Assembly (NCBI RefSeq): GCF_003634455.1
Contig: NZ_RBLC01000005.1
Span: 186,001-250,000 of the forward strand
Length of the DNA: 64,000 nucleotides
DNA from: Flavobacterium endophyticum
GTDB lineage: Bacteria; Bacteroidota; Bacteroidia; Flavobacteriales; Flavobacteriaceae
Reading direction: 5' to 3'
The notes below the pieces were generated by a model. The model searched no databases and had not been told where the DNA came from. It saw only the letters and a program-made list of their open reading frames with translations. Shown here piece after piece: positions 34,874-45,387 of the stretch (position 1 is the first letter of the stretch; each line of letters starts with the position of its first letter). Position numbers and translations under genes: made by a program.

Positions 34874-37800
34874 ATGAAAATTAATTTTACTTTTCTAGGG
34901 GCGTATTATTTTCGATACTTTCCTATTTTTCTCTTACTGCTCTTTTACCATAATCCTCTCAGTGCGCAATCCACTAGAGTTTATGCTAGAGCAGTTTCAA
35001 GCGAAAACAACACTGATCTTTCCTCTAATGCAGTTGACGGAAACCTCGCTACTAAAGCGGCCGTCAGAGCTAGTTCAGGACTAGCCTTAGGGATTGGAGC
35101 CTATTCTGGCTATATCGAACTAGAGTATCCGGCGCCTTTGCCTGCGAATACTACTTCTTATGTAAAAATACAAACAGACGAGAATCTCCTTCCGGCATTG
35201 CTGGGCGGAAGTCTTGGAAACTTACTTTCTAACGTATTAGGTGCTGTATTGATAGGAAATCAAGAATTTACGGTCCAGGCAAAAAACGGAAATAGCATAA
35301 TTCTCCAGGGTGACAGCCAAGACATTGGTGAATTTGCCACAGAAAGGCTCCGAATCGTGACAGACGAGACAGGTGCCTTTTTTATTGCCATCACTCCGTC
35401 TCAGCCTTATAATAGAATCCGACTCAGAAACAGGATTGGCAGCTTGCTAGGCCTGTTCAACACTAAAGAACTTGGCGTCTATGATGCATTTTATATTTCT
35501 GACGAAGACAATTGTGGCTATGCTTCTTACACTTCCTATAGCGGAGAAGGTATCAGCCTTGATTTATTAAATCTGGGTGGTGCCGGCGTGACTAATCCGC
35601 AAAACGTATTAGATTCTAATCCAAATAGTTTTTCTAAATTAAGTCTCGGAATCTTGGGAGTAGCAGCTTCAATCGAGCAGACCATTTATTTTGACGGCCT
35701 TTCCGAGACGACAGATGAATTTGACATCAGACTGAAAGTAGACCCCTCCTTATTAGCTTTAGGTGTCGCGAACAATATCCAAATCATTGCTTACAACGGT
35801 CCTGCAATCGTAGATTCGCGGTCATTGAACTCACTGCTCAATCTTGACCTTCTGACGCTACTGCAAGGAAATCAAATCGCTTCCATCCCTTTTGCCCCAA
35901 ATGCACCTGCCGATAGAATTACGATTCGCTATTCTTCCTTGCTCAACCTGCAGTTGACACAGAGCCTTGACTTATACGATATTGTTCGCGTTCCTAAACT
36001 GCCTACCATCACTGACCCATTTACCTTGAACGCGATAATATGCTCAGGAACTACGGCTTCTCTAATTGCAACTACAGCGCCTGGAAATGAAATCAGATGG
36101 TACAATACTGCTCAAGGCGGTGTTGCTTTAGGGACAGTCGCATCTGGTGTTCCATTTCAAACTACACAACTAAACAGTGATACTGTATTTTATGTCGCTG
36201 CCGCAAAAATCGGATGTACGGAAGAATCGCGAAGAGTCGCGGTTCCTGTTAAGGTGATAACCGTTCCGACTGCTGCCGACATCAATATTCCCGACACGCT
36301 CACTGCCTGTCAAGGAAACATAACGCTTTCGCCTACGACAAGCTTGGGAGGCGCTCTTATTCGATACTATACCGACCAGAATAAGACGCAGGAAATCACG
36401 ACTGGGTATACCGGTGATGCAGGAGTAACGTATGTAAAAGATCCGGTTACCGGAGCGCTTACTATTAGCGGACTAAATGCTACCGATTCGCCTTACTCCT
36501 ATTTTATATCTTTAACTTCCGGCGGACTCTGCGAAAATGCGGCTAACACCCTTAAAGAAGTTACTGTAAATTTCTCTACCGTACTTTCGCTGCAAGTACA
36601 ATCTGCCATCTCAGGATGCGGTTCTGTTAATCTAGCTGATGCGATACTGAATCTCAGTCCAAGCAACACTTATATTTTCTTTGATGCTTCCAACACTCCT
36701 ATTACGCCGGAAGCAGCATCCAATATAACCTCTAGCGGTACCTTTTATATCCAAGCACAGAGTGCGAATACTTCTTGTTCTTCGGATGTGCTTCCAGTTG
36801 TAGTTACAGTAAACCCACAGCCAAGTCTTGCCATTGCAAATACGGCTCTGGTTACCCAAATTGGAAATACAGTTACTCTAAATGCTATTTCTACAGGAAC
36901 TATCACATGGTATACTGCAACAGGAACTGCGCTTCCTTCTAATATTGCAGGTCCGTTCGCAACTGCTGGAATATATACTTTTACCGTGATAGCCGTAGAT
37001 GGAACATGTTCTAGAAGCGGAAGTGTAACGATAACCGTACTCGATCCTGCTGAATGTCCTCCGCTGACAGAAAGGAATTATGCCGATTCTCAGCGCTGGA
37101 ATACCATACTCACGGGCGGTGTAATCAATGCAGGAAGTGCCGCAGATGGAAATCCTCAGACGTTTTCTACTATTACAACAGGAATAGGACTTTTGGGCAT
37201 AGGAACCACTTCACAGATTTTAGAGTGGAATGAAACTATTCCAGCCGGAACTGCTGTTACCTTAAAATTAGGCTCTGAATATAGCGGACTCACTCTTGTA
37301 GGCGGCTTTTCTGTCGTAGGTACAAAAAGAAATGGTTCGGGAGTTCCAGTAGATGTAGGTACGCTACAGCCGGTTTCGGGTTCGCTTCTTAATTTATTAT
37401 CAGGGCAAAACAACTTTGAATACACTTTCGTCCCGTCAAACAATACAGGCCCTCAAGCTTATGACGGCGTAAGAATAGAAATTACTTCGCTTGTAAGTGT
37501 TGCCCAAAGTGCCAAAGTCTATGAAGCGTATTACAAGAATCCGGTTACTCAAGTTGCTTGCGAAGCTGGCGATGCCGAAGATGTTCTTTTTGGAGCTATT
37601 GATTTAGGAGTTGGCGCAGCGACAGCATTAGTTGGCGTGGGTACACCTCGTAATGCCATAGACAACAGCGAGACTTCTTTTGCAACCATGTTCAGCGGTG
37701 CCGGAATTTTAGCGGCAGCCGAGCTTACGGCAGTTTTCAGGACTCCTTCAATTGTAGGAGATACTTTAAAGATAAGAATTTCAAGACCAAGCACGTTATT

Positions 37801-40800
37801 GACGCTCAATCTTCTTGCTGGACTTAACATACAGCCTATGTTAAACGATGCTTTGTCTGGTGCGCCAATCGACAATTCAAGCGTCTTATTAAATTTACAG
37901 CTGTTACCTGGCGACCAAGAAGCCATTCTTACCATCGTTCCTCAAGAATCTTTTGACCGAATCAGGATACGATTTGGAGGTGTTGCCAATGTCTTAGACC
38001 AATTAAGAATTCACAATATTGAAAGAGTTGCCAATACTAAGATTGAGGGCGCCGATATCAATAATGCTATTGAAGCTTGTCAAGGAGAAACGATTACACT
38101 AGAAGCCGATTCCATAGCCTGTACGTCTTTTATATGGTACGATGCCAGAGTCGGAGGCAATATTGTCTCGACAGGAAATTCATTTACAATTCCTGATGGA
38201 TTGCCAGCCGGACAACATGTCTATTACATCCAGCCTGTTCGATTTGGATGTGAGTTTATGTCACGAGGCAGAGTAAGCGTAACGGTTACAGAAACAGCAC
38301 CAGAAGACGCAATAGCCTCGGTTCAAATCAACGGAGGCAATACGACTTCTTTCTGTTCGACTACAGGAAACGTAGTATTGGATGCCGTATTGAATACGAC
38401 ACTAACCATTACTAATCCTATTTTCTACTGGTACAGCCTTAGCGGTACGACGCAAACATTGATTCCGTCAGAAACTGATTCAAGCCTTTCATTGACAGGG
38501 CTTGCGCCTGGAACGTATACCTATTTCGTAGGCATCAGTTCCGATGAATACTGCCAGACTGCTTTAGCAGATAGAACGCAAGTAACTTTTACTATCTTGC
38601 CACCTTCAACTGCTGGAGATGTATCGATTGACGATAAGACCGTCTGTCTAAATAGCACTGTCACGCTTACGCCTACAAGCACGCTGGCAAATCCGCAGTT
38701 CACTTATTATTTCACGAACGATACGACACAGCCTATCACAAATGGTACGATTGGTGGTATCACGTATGCGCTCGGAACTGGCGGAACGCTTTCTATAACA
38801 GGCCTGCTTACAGCCGGAAGTCCATTTACCTATTATGTTGCAGTAACCAGCGATACGACTTGTCTGAACACAGCAGGAAATCTTCAAGCAGTTACAGTGA
38901 CTGTTGGAAACCCTCCTGCCCCAACAACAGGAGATCCGACTCAGAATTTCTGTAGCACAAACGATCCAACAGTAGCCGACTTGCAGGTAAATGAACCAAA
39001 TGTTGTCTTTTATAACTTACCGATAGGCGGAGTTCCGCTACCAACAACGACTCCGTTGGCTCCAGGAATCTATTATGCCGCACAGATTGACGGCGATTGC
39101 GAAAGCGATCTGAGATTGGCCATTACTGTTACGATCGGAAATCCTCCGACACCGACAACAGCCGAACCTATCCAAAACTTTTGTCAGCTGGCCAATCCAA
39201 CAGTGGCATCTATCCAAGTAAATGAGGACAATGTTGTATTTTACGATGCGTTGGTAGGCGGCAATCAGCTGGCTCCAACGACTCCGCTAACTCCTGGAAT
39301 TTATTTCGCTACCATCTTAGACGGAACTTGCGAAAGTGAAATCAGATTGGCAATTACAGTGACAATAACCGATCCGGGAACACCGACAACAGATACGCCT
39401 ACGCAAAATTTCTGCCAAGGCGATAATCCGACTGTAGCTGATTTGGACGTTAATCAAACCAATGTAATTTTCTATAGCGCGCCAACTGGCGGCACGCCAT
39501 TAGCATTAACAGATGCTTTGACAAGCGGAACTTATTATGCCAGCTTATTAGACCCGACAGGATGCGAAAGCGTAATACGTCTTGAAATTACAGTCAACAT
39601 TACCATAATCGGAATACCGACAACTAATGACAATACGCAAGATTTCTGTCTGGAAGATAATCCGACGGTAGCAAGCATTCAGACCAATGAAACGAATGTA
39701 ATTTTCTTCAATGCTCCAACCGGAGGAAGTCAATATGCTCCAACAGCGGCCTTGACTAGCGGAATTTACTATGCCGCGCTAACAGATGGTATCTGCCAAA
39801 GCGAAACACGATTAGCAATAACCGTTACTGTGGCAAATCCTGCTACGCCAACGACAAAAAATACGACACAGAATTTCTGTTTGGCGAACAATCCGACAAT
39901 TGGAGATTTAGACATCAACGAGTCGAATGTTGTATTTTATGATGTAGCTACAGGTGGCACTCCATTGGCTACGACCGCTCCGTTGACTGCTGGAATTTAT
40001 TATGTAGCGCTTCAAGTAGGCGACTGCGAAAGTGCTGTAAGACTTGCAATCACGGTAACGATAAGCAATCCTGCAACGCCGACAACAAATGATAATACGC
40101 AGGAATTCTGCCGATCTGAAAATCCTACAGTTGCTGATTTACAAGTAAACGAACCGAATGTTGTGTTCTATAACCTGCCTTCAGGAGGAACTGCTTTAGC
40201 TCTGACAGATGCCTTGACCAACGGAACGTATTATGCGAGTTTATTGGATGCGACAGGATGCGAAAGCGTAACGCGCCTTGAAATTGCAGTAACAATAACT
40301 GTAGTCGGAATTCCGACAACGGACAGTACGACGCAGAATTTCTGCCAAGCTAATAATCCGACAGTCGGAAACATACAAGTCAATGAAGCTGGTGTCATAT
40401 TTTATGATGCACCGACAGGAGGCAATCTGGTACCAACTACTACGGTATTGACATCTGGAGTTTATTATGCTTCTATCCAAAATGGAATCTGCGAAAGTGA
40501 AGCTAGGCTTGCCATTACAGTAACCATAACGAATCCTTCTACTCCAACGACAAACAATGCATCGCAAAGTTTCTGTCTGTCTGATGCGCCAACTGTAGCA
40601 AGTATCCAAGTCAACGGAACGAGCATCGCTTTTTATGATGCATCAACTGGAGGCAACCTTTTAGCTCCAACAACCGCACTGACTAATGGAATTTATTATG
40701 CAGTCACTGTAGACGGCATCTGCCAAAGCATTAACAGGCTTGCGATTACGGTTACAGTAAACAATCCAAATACGCCGACGACAAACGATCCTACTCAGGA

Positions 40801-41899
40801 ATTCTGTCAAGCAGACGGACCGACGGTAGCCGACCTTCAGGTAAATGAAACCAACGTCGTGTTCTACAACACGCCAAACGGAGGAAATGCTTTAGTCTCA
40901 ACAACGCCGTTAGTAGCAGGCATTTATTATGTTGCTTTAAGCGATGGAACTTGCCAAAGTGCCACAAGGCTAGCGATTACGGTTCAATTCTTGACCGACG
41001 GCTTAGCGGTAATTACTGGCGGAGGCAACGAGGCTTGTTATTCTGAAGCTGTAACTTACACTACTGCACCAGGAATGTCAGACTATATTTGGGATGCTAC
41101 CGGCGGTACTATTACAGCCGGCGGCCAGACCACAGATAATTTTGCTACCGTAACCTGGAATAGCGTAGGAACAGGAACCATAAGCGTTACTTTCACGAAT
41201 ACTACAGGCTGTTCAAGCGATAATTTTGCTACGCGAGATATTACTATCGGAGTCTGCTCAGACATTACGATCAGCAAGACAGCAAGCAATCTTAGACCGA
41301 GCATAGACGAAAATATAGTATTCACGATTACCGTAACCAATAGTGGACTAAGCCATTTTACCGATTTAATAATCAACGAGCCATTGCAAAGCGGTTTCCA
41401 ATACATAAGCTCAAACGCTTCATTTGGAACTTATTCTAACACTTCGGGAGTTTGGACTATTCCTAACCTAGGAACTGGACAAACAGCTACGTTGCAGATT
41501 ACGGTAAAAGTGCTATCGACAGGAAATTATGAAAATACGGTTACTATAGCCTCTTCGAATCCTTCAGATTCTGATCTAAGCAATAACGTAGCACGACTTT
41601 CTATTGAGCCTATATGTCTGGTTGTATACAATGAGTTCAGTCCGAATAATGACGGTGATAACGATTTATTCCGAATTGACTGCATTGAGAATTATCCAAA
41701 CAACACATTGCAGATTCACAACCGCTATGGTGTTGAAGTTTATAAGACAAGAGCCTACCAAAATACTTGGGACGGAACTGCGAATGTCAACTCTCCTATC
41801 AATGAAGACAAAAAACTTCCGACCGGAACGTACTACTATATTCTTGATTTAGGTGATGGAACTGGAACAAAAAGCGGATGGCTTTATTTAATCCGCTAA
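34874..41899 (+). CDS. Giant T9SS adhesin with Ig-like repeat array
   Basis: The start is the ATG at 34874 (MKINFTFLGAYYF); the frame also opens with a TTG six bases earlier. 2341 residues. Signal peptide to about residue 30 (LLLLFYHNPLSAQ). The N-terminal half has about four discoidin-like modules (NAVDGNLATKA, NAIDNSETSFATMF) alternating with Ig-like segments. Residues 1350-2044 are nine tandem repeats of 77-78 residues of the Ig-like type found with CHU_C tails. A DUF11 repeat (residues 2131-2243) and a gliding-motility-associated C-terminal domain (FSPNNDGDNDLF ... GTYYYILDLGDG, T9SS type B) end it. Downstream SprF-like and OmpA-like genes fit SprB-type adhesin operons. Exposed on the cell surface; ligand unknown. 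Confidence 0.93.
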   Translation: MKINFTFLGAYYFRYFPIFLLLLFYHNPLSAQSTRVYARAVSSENNTDLSSNAVDGNLATKAAVRASSGLALGIGAYSGYIELEYPAPLPANTTSYVKIQTDENLLPALLGGSLGNLLSNVLGAVLIGNQEFTVQAKNGNSIILQGDSQDIGEFATERLRIVTDETGAFFIAITPSQPYNRIRLRNRIGSLLGLFNTKELGVYDAFYISDEDNCGYASYTSYSGEGISLDLLNLGGAGVTNPQNVLDSNPNSFSKLSLGILGVAASIEQTIYFDGLSETTDEFDIRLKVDPSLLALGVANNIQIIAYNGPAIVDSRSLNSLLNLDLLTLLQGNQIASIPFAPNAPADRITIRYSSLLNLQLTQSLDLYDIVRVPKLPTITDPFTLNAIICSGTTASLIATTAPGNEIRWYNTAQGGVALGTVASGVPFQTTQLNSDTVFYVAAAKIGCTEESRRVAVPVKVITVPTAADINIPDTLTACQGNITLSPTTSLGGALIRYYTDQNKTQEITTGYTGDAGVTYVKDPVTGALTISGLNATDSPYSYFISLTSGGLCENAANTLKEVTVNFSTVLSLQVQSAISGCGSVNLADAILNLSPSNTYIFFDASNTPITPEAASNITSSGTFYIQAQSANTSCSSDVLPVVVTVNPQPSLAIANTALVTQIGNTVTLNAISTGTITWYTATGTALPSNIAGPFATAGIYTFTVIAVDGTCSRSGSVTITVLDPAECPPLTERNYADSQRWNTILTGGVINAGSAADGNPQTFSTITTGIGLLGIGTTSQILEWNETIPAGTAVTLKLGSEYSGLTLVGGFSVVGTKRNGSGVPVDVGTLQPVSGSLLNLLSGQNNFEYTFVPSNNTGPQAYDGVRIEITSLVSVAQSAKVYEAYYKNPVTQVACEAGDAEDVLFGAIDLGVGAATALVGVGTPRNAIDNSETSFATMFSGAGILAAAELTAVFRTPSIVGDTLKIRISRPSTLLTLNLLAGLNIQPMLNDALSGAPIDNSSVLLNLQLLPGDQEAILTIVPQESFDRIRIRFGGVANVLDQLRIHNIERVANTKIEGADINNAIEACQGETITLEADSIACTSFIWYDARVGGNIVSTGNSFTIPDGLPAGQHVYYIQPVRFGCEFMSRGRVSVTVTETAPEDAIASVQINGGNTTSFCSTTGNVVLDAVLNTTLTITNPIFYWYSLSGTTQTLIPSETDSSLSLTGLAPGTYTYFVGISSDEYCQTALADRTQVTFTILPPSTAGDVSIDDKTVCLNSTVTLTPTSTLANPQFTYYFTNDTTQPITNGTIGGITYALGTGGTLSITGLLTAGSPFTYYVAVTSDTTCLNTAGNLQAVTVTVGNPPAPTTGDPTQNFCSTNDPTVADLQVNEPNVVFYNLPIGGVPLPTTTPLAPGIYYAAQIDGDCESDLRLAITVTIGNPPTPTTAEPIQNFCQLANPTVASIQVNEDNVVFYDALVGGNQLAPTTPLTPGIYFATILDGTCESEIRLAITVTITDPGTPTTDTPTQNFCQGDNPTVADLDVNQTNVIFYSAPTGGTPLALTDALTSGTYYASLLDPTGCESVIRLEITVNITIIGIPTTNDNTQDFCLEDNPTVASIQTNETNVIFFNAPTGGSQYAPTAALTSGIYYAALTDGICQSETRLAITVTVANPATPTTKNTTQNFCLANNPTIGDLDINESNVVFYDVATGGTPLATTAPLTAGIYYVALQVGDCESAVRLAITVTISNPATPTTNDNTQEFCRSENPTVADLQVNEPNVVFYNLPSGGTALALTDALTNGTYYASLLDATGCESVTRLEIAVTITVVGIPTTDSTTQNFCQANNPTVGNIQVNEAGVIFYDAPTGGNLVPTTTVLTSGVYYASIQNGICESEARLAITVTITNPSTPTTNNASQSFCLSDAPTVASIQVNGTSIAFYDASTGGNLLAPTTALTNGIYYAVTVDGICQSINRLAITVTVNNPNTPTTNDPTQEFCQADGPTVADLQVNETNVVFYNTPNGGNALVSTTPLVAGIYYVALSDGTCQSATRLAITVQFLTDGLAVITGGGNEACYSEAVTYTTAPGMSDYIWDATGGTITAGGQTTDNFATVTWNSVGTGTISVTFTNTTGCSSDNFATRDITIGVCSDITISKTASNLRPSIDENIVFTITVTNSGLSHFTDLIINEPLQSGFQYISSNASFGTYSNTSGVWTIPNLGTGQTATLQITVKVLSTGNYENTVTIASSNPSDSDLSNNVARLSIEPICLVVYNEFSPNNDGDNDLFRIDCIENYPNNTLQIHNRYGVEVYKTRAYQNTWDGTANVNSPINEDKKLPTGTYYYILDLGDGTGTKSGWLYLIR
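38921..41005 (+). repeat. Nine tandem 77-codon Ig-like repeats
   Basis: Each unit begins PTTxxxTQxFC, contains PTVADLQVNExNVVFY and GG, then LTxGIYYA, CESxxRLAITVT. Units 3 and 6 share a one-residue-longer variant (TDALTxGTYYASLLD, TGCES), hinting at duplication in groups of three. Copies differ at the DNA level. Confidence 0.9.
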
Positions 41900-41936
41900 T
41901 TCCAAAGGATAATTTCAATTTAAAAACAGCAAGAGT

Positions 41937-42863
41937 ATGAAAATCACTATATACAAAATCAGCATAGCATTTCTTTTTATCTTGATTTCGATAAAAACCA
42001 ATGCGCAACAAGACCCGGGATATACGCAATATATGTATAATCCCCTGACAGTAAATCCAGGTTATGCAGGATCAACAGGAACGCTCGAAGCGGTCCTGTT
42101 GCATCGCTCGCAATGGGTCGGAATAGACGGAGCTCCGTCGACACAAGCTTTTACGCTTCACAGTCCGCTAGCAAACGACAGGATTGGTTTGGGATTTACA
42201 GCCGTAAACGACAACCTAGGTCCTTCTAACGAAATTTACCTTGACGGAAATTTCTCTTACACGCTAATGTTTAGCTACAAAACCAAACTAGCTTTTGGAG
42301 TAAAAGCCGGAGCCAGAGTCTTGAACGTCGATTGGTCGAAAGGAAGATTTTATGACGGTTCTGATGCCATGCTAAATACGAACATCAATAACAAAATAAC
42401 GCCTTCTATTGGAGCCGGAGCTTATTTGTATTCTGACAATTGGTATGTCGGAGCTTCCGTTCCAAGCTTTATCAAAGGTGATTATTATGATGACATTCAA
42501 GAATCCGTGCAGATCGAAAGGCTTCACTACTATCTTATCGGGGGCTATGTTTTTAATTTTTCAGACAATTTCAAGTTCAAGCCGGCTGTTTTAGCTCGAG
42601 GAGTGAGCGGAGCGCCTATTTCTGTAGACGTTTCGGCCAATTTCCTTATCCAAGAGAAATTTACTCTGGGTGCTGGATACCGCTGGGATGATTCCGTTAG
42701 TGCTTTGGCTGGGTTTCAGATTTCGAAAGATTTCTTCGTAGGATATTCGTATGATTATACCACGACCGACCTGAACAAATACAATGATGGTTCTCACGAG
42801 ATCATCCTGCGCTATCAATTGTCTAGAAAAACAAGTCAAATCAAATCGCAACGATTCTTCTAA
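41937..42863 (+). CDS. PorP/SprF family outer-membrane protein
   Basis: 308 residues. Signal peptide (ISIAFLFILISIKTNAQ) then the family start QQDPGYTQYMYNPLTVNPGYAGS, repeating LGFTAVNDNLGP and beta-strand pairs throughout (IYLDGNFSYTL, VKAGARVLNVDW, FVGYSYDYTTTDLNKY). PorP/SprF proteins are outer-membrane barrels, each tied to one type B cargo; SprF is needed for SprB to reach the surface in Flavobacterium johnsoniae. Position 37 bases after the adhesin and 11 before OmpA makes it the dedicated partner of the adhesin. Confidence 0.95.
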   Translation: MKITIYKISIAFLFILISIKTNAQQDPGYTQYMYNPLTVNPGYAGSTGTLEAVLLHRSQWVGIDGAPSTQAFTLHSPLANDRIGLGFTAVNDNLGPSNEIYLDGNFSYTLMFSYKTKLAFGVKAGARVLNVDWSKGRFYDGSDAMLNTNINNKITPSIGAGAYLYSDNWYVGASVPSFIKGDYYDDIQESVQIERLHYYLIGGYVFNFSDNFKFKPAVLARGVSGAPISVDVSANFLIQEKFTLGAGYRWDDSVSALAGFQISKDFFVGYSYDYTTTDLNKYNDGSHEIILRYQLSRKTSQIKSQRFF

Positions 42864-42874
42864 AAAACAAGCTC

Positions 42875-44809
42875 ATGAAAAATATATACATACTATTCCT
42901 GTGCCTTAGCATCGCATCTGTTAGCGCACAAAGTAATTTAAAGAAGGCCAACAAGTTATTCAAGGAGTTTTCTTATGTAGATGCTTCAAAGGCTTATGAA
43001 GAATATCTGGAGAAAGAAAAATCGCCTTCAACGCAGACACTCAAAAATGCCGGAGATTCATTCTACTACATCGACGATAAGCGAAATGCGCTCAAATGGT
43101 ACCAAAAACTATATGATATCCAAGGCACGAGCATTCCGGACGATTATTTTATCAGGTATATAGAATCCTTAAAAGGCGTGTTAGATTATGACAAGGCAGA
43201 TAAAATCACCAAAGAATATCTTGCCAGCAAGGGCGACCAAAAAAGGATTGCCAATTATACAAGGCTAAAAAAACAGATGGACAGCTTGTCTAAAGAAAAG
43301 CCTTTGTATACGATCCGCAATTTAGAAATCAATACCGACAAGTCTGATTTCGGACCGGCTTTTTACGGCGACAAAGTAGTCTATTCTTCAAGCAAGGACA
43401 CTACAAAATTCAAGGAAAAGCTTTATAACTGGAACAGGCAGCCTTTCTTAAATCTCTACGTAGCAGAAAGGAATACCGCCAATGGAAGCTTGTTTAACGA
43501 GACTGTTTTTCTTCCGAATGCCATGACCAAATATCACGAAGCTACGGTTGCTTTTACGCCAGACCTGCAGACTGTTTACTATTCGACCAATATTGTCCGC
43601 AAAAAGAAACTCGTTAACGACGAGGAAGGCACCAACAATTTCAAGATCGTAAAAGGCACTATTGCCGATGGAAAGCTGACCAAACCTCAAGATATTTTCT
43701 TCAACAACAAGAAATATTCTGCAGGACATCCAGCTTTGAGCGAAGACGGGAAATGGCTGTTCTTTGCTTCGGATATGCCCGGAGGATACGGAGGTTCCGA
43801 CTTGTATGTCTGCCAAATTGCAGAAGATGGCACTATAGGCCCGCCAAAAAATCTAGGTCCTGAAATAAATACCGCAGGTAACGACATGTTTCCTTCGTTT
43901 TCGAACGGCACGCTGTATTTTGCTTCAGATGGGCACTTTGGCTGGGGAGGCCTTGATATCTATGAAAGCAAATTCAAACAAGATGCAACTTTTTCTGAGC
44001 CTAAAAACTTAGGAGCGCCGATAAACAGCAACAAAGATGATTTTGCGTATATCGTAGACCCGAAAGATACTTACGGCTACTTTTCTTCCAACCGCGCACA
44101 AGGCAAAGGCGACGACGACCTTTATTATTTTACCAAAGAAAAAGCTCCTTGCAATCAGTGGGTTTCTGGCAAAGTGACCAATTCGAAAAGCAAGCTGCCT
44201 ATTGCAGAAGCAACGGTAATTGTTGCCGATATGTTTGGCGATAAAATCTCTGAAGTAGCTACTAATACTTTCGGAACGTATAGAATTAGCGTTCCGTGCG
44301 GCATGAAAGTCAAAGTTTCTGCTACAAAACCTGGCCATAGCACAGACGAAAAAGGGCTGGAAAGCAAAAAAGTCAACGGAGCCGAAATCAAAGACGTGGA
44401 TTTTGAGTTGAGCAAATACGAGGATTTAGTTGTTATTGATGGCGATAAAGAAAAAATCGACATCAATCCAATCTTCTTCGATTATGACAAGTCAGACATC
44501 ACGCCACAAGCAGCTACAGAATTAGACAAAGTAGTTTTTGCGATGTCTAAGTTTCCGAACATCAAGATCAAGATTGAGTCTCATACCGATTCAAGAGGAA
44601 AAGATGCTTACAACATGAAGCTTTCAGACAGCAGAGCAAAATCAACAAGAACTTATATTTTGTCAAAAGGAATCGATCCATCGCGTATCGAAAGTGCCAT
44701 CGGGTATGGCGAGAGCCGCTTGACAAACAAATGCAAAAACGGAATAAAATGTACCGAAGCTGAACATCTGGCCAACAGGCGTTCCGACTTTATCGTTATT
44801 GAAAAGTAG
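42875..44809 (+). CDS. OmpA-family protein with PD40 repeats
   Basis: 644 residues. Signal peptide (LFLCLSIASVSAQ), N-terminal TPR-like helices (KKANKLFKEFSYVDASKAYEEYLEKEK), WD40-like PD40 repeats (GHPALSEDGKWLFFASDMPGGYGGSDLYV; MFPSFSNGTLYFASDGHFGWGGLDIYE), a CNA_B/carboxypeptidase-regulatory module (VSGKVTNSKSKLPIAEATVIV) and a C-terminal OmpA peptidoglycan-binding domain (FFDYDKSDITPQAATELDKVV ... HTDSRGKDAYNMKLSDSRAKS). This matches the T9SS-linked OmpA proteins that close adhesin-PorP operons. It probably anchors the complex to the cell wall. A terminator follows. Confidence 0.93.
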   Translation: MKNIYILFLCLSIASVSAQSNLKKANKLFKEFSYVDASKAYEEYLEKEKSPSTQTLKNAGDSFYYIDDKRNALKWYQKLYDIQGTSIPDDYFIRYIESLKGVLDYDKADKITKEYLASKGDQKRIANYTRLKKQMDSLSKEKPLYTIRNLEINTDKSDFGPAFYGDKVVYSSSKDTTKFKEKLYNWNRQPFLNLYVAERNTANGSLFNETVFLPNAMTKYHEATVAFTPDLQTVYYSTNIVRKKKLVNDEEGTNNFKIVKGTIADGKLTKPQDIFFNNKKYSAGHPALSEDGKWLFFASDMPGGYGGSDLYVCQIAEDGTIGPPKNLGPEINTAGNDMFPSFSNGTLYFASDGHFGWGGLDIYESKFKQDATFSEPKNLGAPINSNKDDFAYIVDPKDTYGYFSSNRAQGKGDDDLYYFTKEKAPCNQWVSGKVTNSKSKLPIAEATVIVADMFGDKISEVATNTFGTYRISVPCGMKVKVSATKPGHSTDEKGLESKKVNGAEIKDVDFELSKYEDLVVIDGDKEKIDINPIFFDYDKSDITPQAATELDKVVFAMSKFPNIKIKIESHTDSRGKDAYNMKLSDSRAKSTRTYILSKGIDPSRIESAIGYGESRLTNKCKNGIKCTEAEHLANRRSDFIVIEK

Positions 44810-44833
44810 ATTTTTGGGGATTTTGATTGCGTT

Positions 44834-44862
44834 AGGACTGCCGTAAAAAAGCAGTCCTTTTT
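44834..44862 (+). terminator. Terminator of adhesin-SprF-OmpA operon
   Basis: AGGACTGC (44834-44841), 9-base loop, GCAGTCCT (44851-44858), then four T. Confidence 0.85.
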
Positions 44863-44959
44863 GCGTTAAAACACATCATATAACTTTTTCTATTAATTGT
44901 GTAAGAGGTTTTTGTCTTAAAATGGAGAAATTTGAATATAGTAACCTAAAAAATAAAGT

Positions 44960-45157
44960 ATGAAAAGTATAGCCAGTAAATTATTCTTCGCGGCAGCCAT
45001 TGTTATGATGAGTATGACTATCTCCTGCAAAGAAAAACCGACAGAAACAAATGTTGATGTAGATATTGTCGACACCACCAATGTAGAACCAGCCACCACG
45101 CCTGCTCCAGACACTATGGCCGTTCCTACAGATACGACAAAAACGCCTACGCCATAA
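44960..45157 (+). CDS. Small predicted lipoprotein
   Basis: 65 residues. A signal segment (LFFAAAIVMMSMTISC) ends in a lipobox cysteine near residue 23, followed by KEKPTETN and a Thr/Pro/Asp-rich disordered tail (TTPAPDTMAVPTDTTKTPTP). No fold is implied; such short lipoproteins are frequent in Flavobacterium. It lies 31 bases before the next small gene and may share its message. Function unknown. Confidence 0.72.
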   Translation: MKSIASKLFFAAAIVMMSMTISCKEKPTETNVDVDIVDTTNVEPATTPAPDTMAVPTDTTKTPTP

Positions 45158-45188
45158 TACGTCAAAAACATTTCAAAGGAATCTAGAC

Positions 45189-45368
45189 ATGGAAGAGAAT
45201 CATAATAAAAACAACCGTAATCTAAATCTTGGGTCGGAAAACTCGATAGATCTGAAATCCACACTGCCTGATTGGCTAATGGGATTTTTCAGTCCGTCCA
45301 TGATATGTGCAGTTGCAGATATTAATGACGACCTATTGGAGGGATATCCGACTGATGATGATTTTTGA
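45189..45368 (+). CDS. Small acidic hypothetical protein, 59 residues
   Basis: ATG at 45189 preceded by AAAGGA (45175-45180), eight bases away, a good ribosome site for this phylum. The product starts MEENHNKNNRNLNLGSENSI, has a short hydrophobic middle (DWLMGFFSPSMICAV) and an acidic end (DINDDLLEGYPTDDDF). Not recognised. The ribosome site, its place 31 bases after a lipoprotein gene and the terminator shortly after support it as real. Confidence 0.55.
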   Translation: MEENHNKNNRNLNLGSENSIDLKSTLPDWLMGFFSPSMICAVADINDDLLEGYPTDDDF

Positions 45369-45387
45369 TCGCAAACCTACTAGGTAA

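Noticed and set aside
38921..41005. CRISPR-like or insertion repeat array
   Set aside because: Repeats are 231-234 bases, in frame and encode Ig-like domains; there are no spacers.
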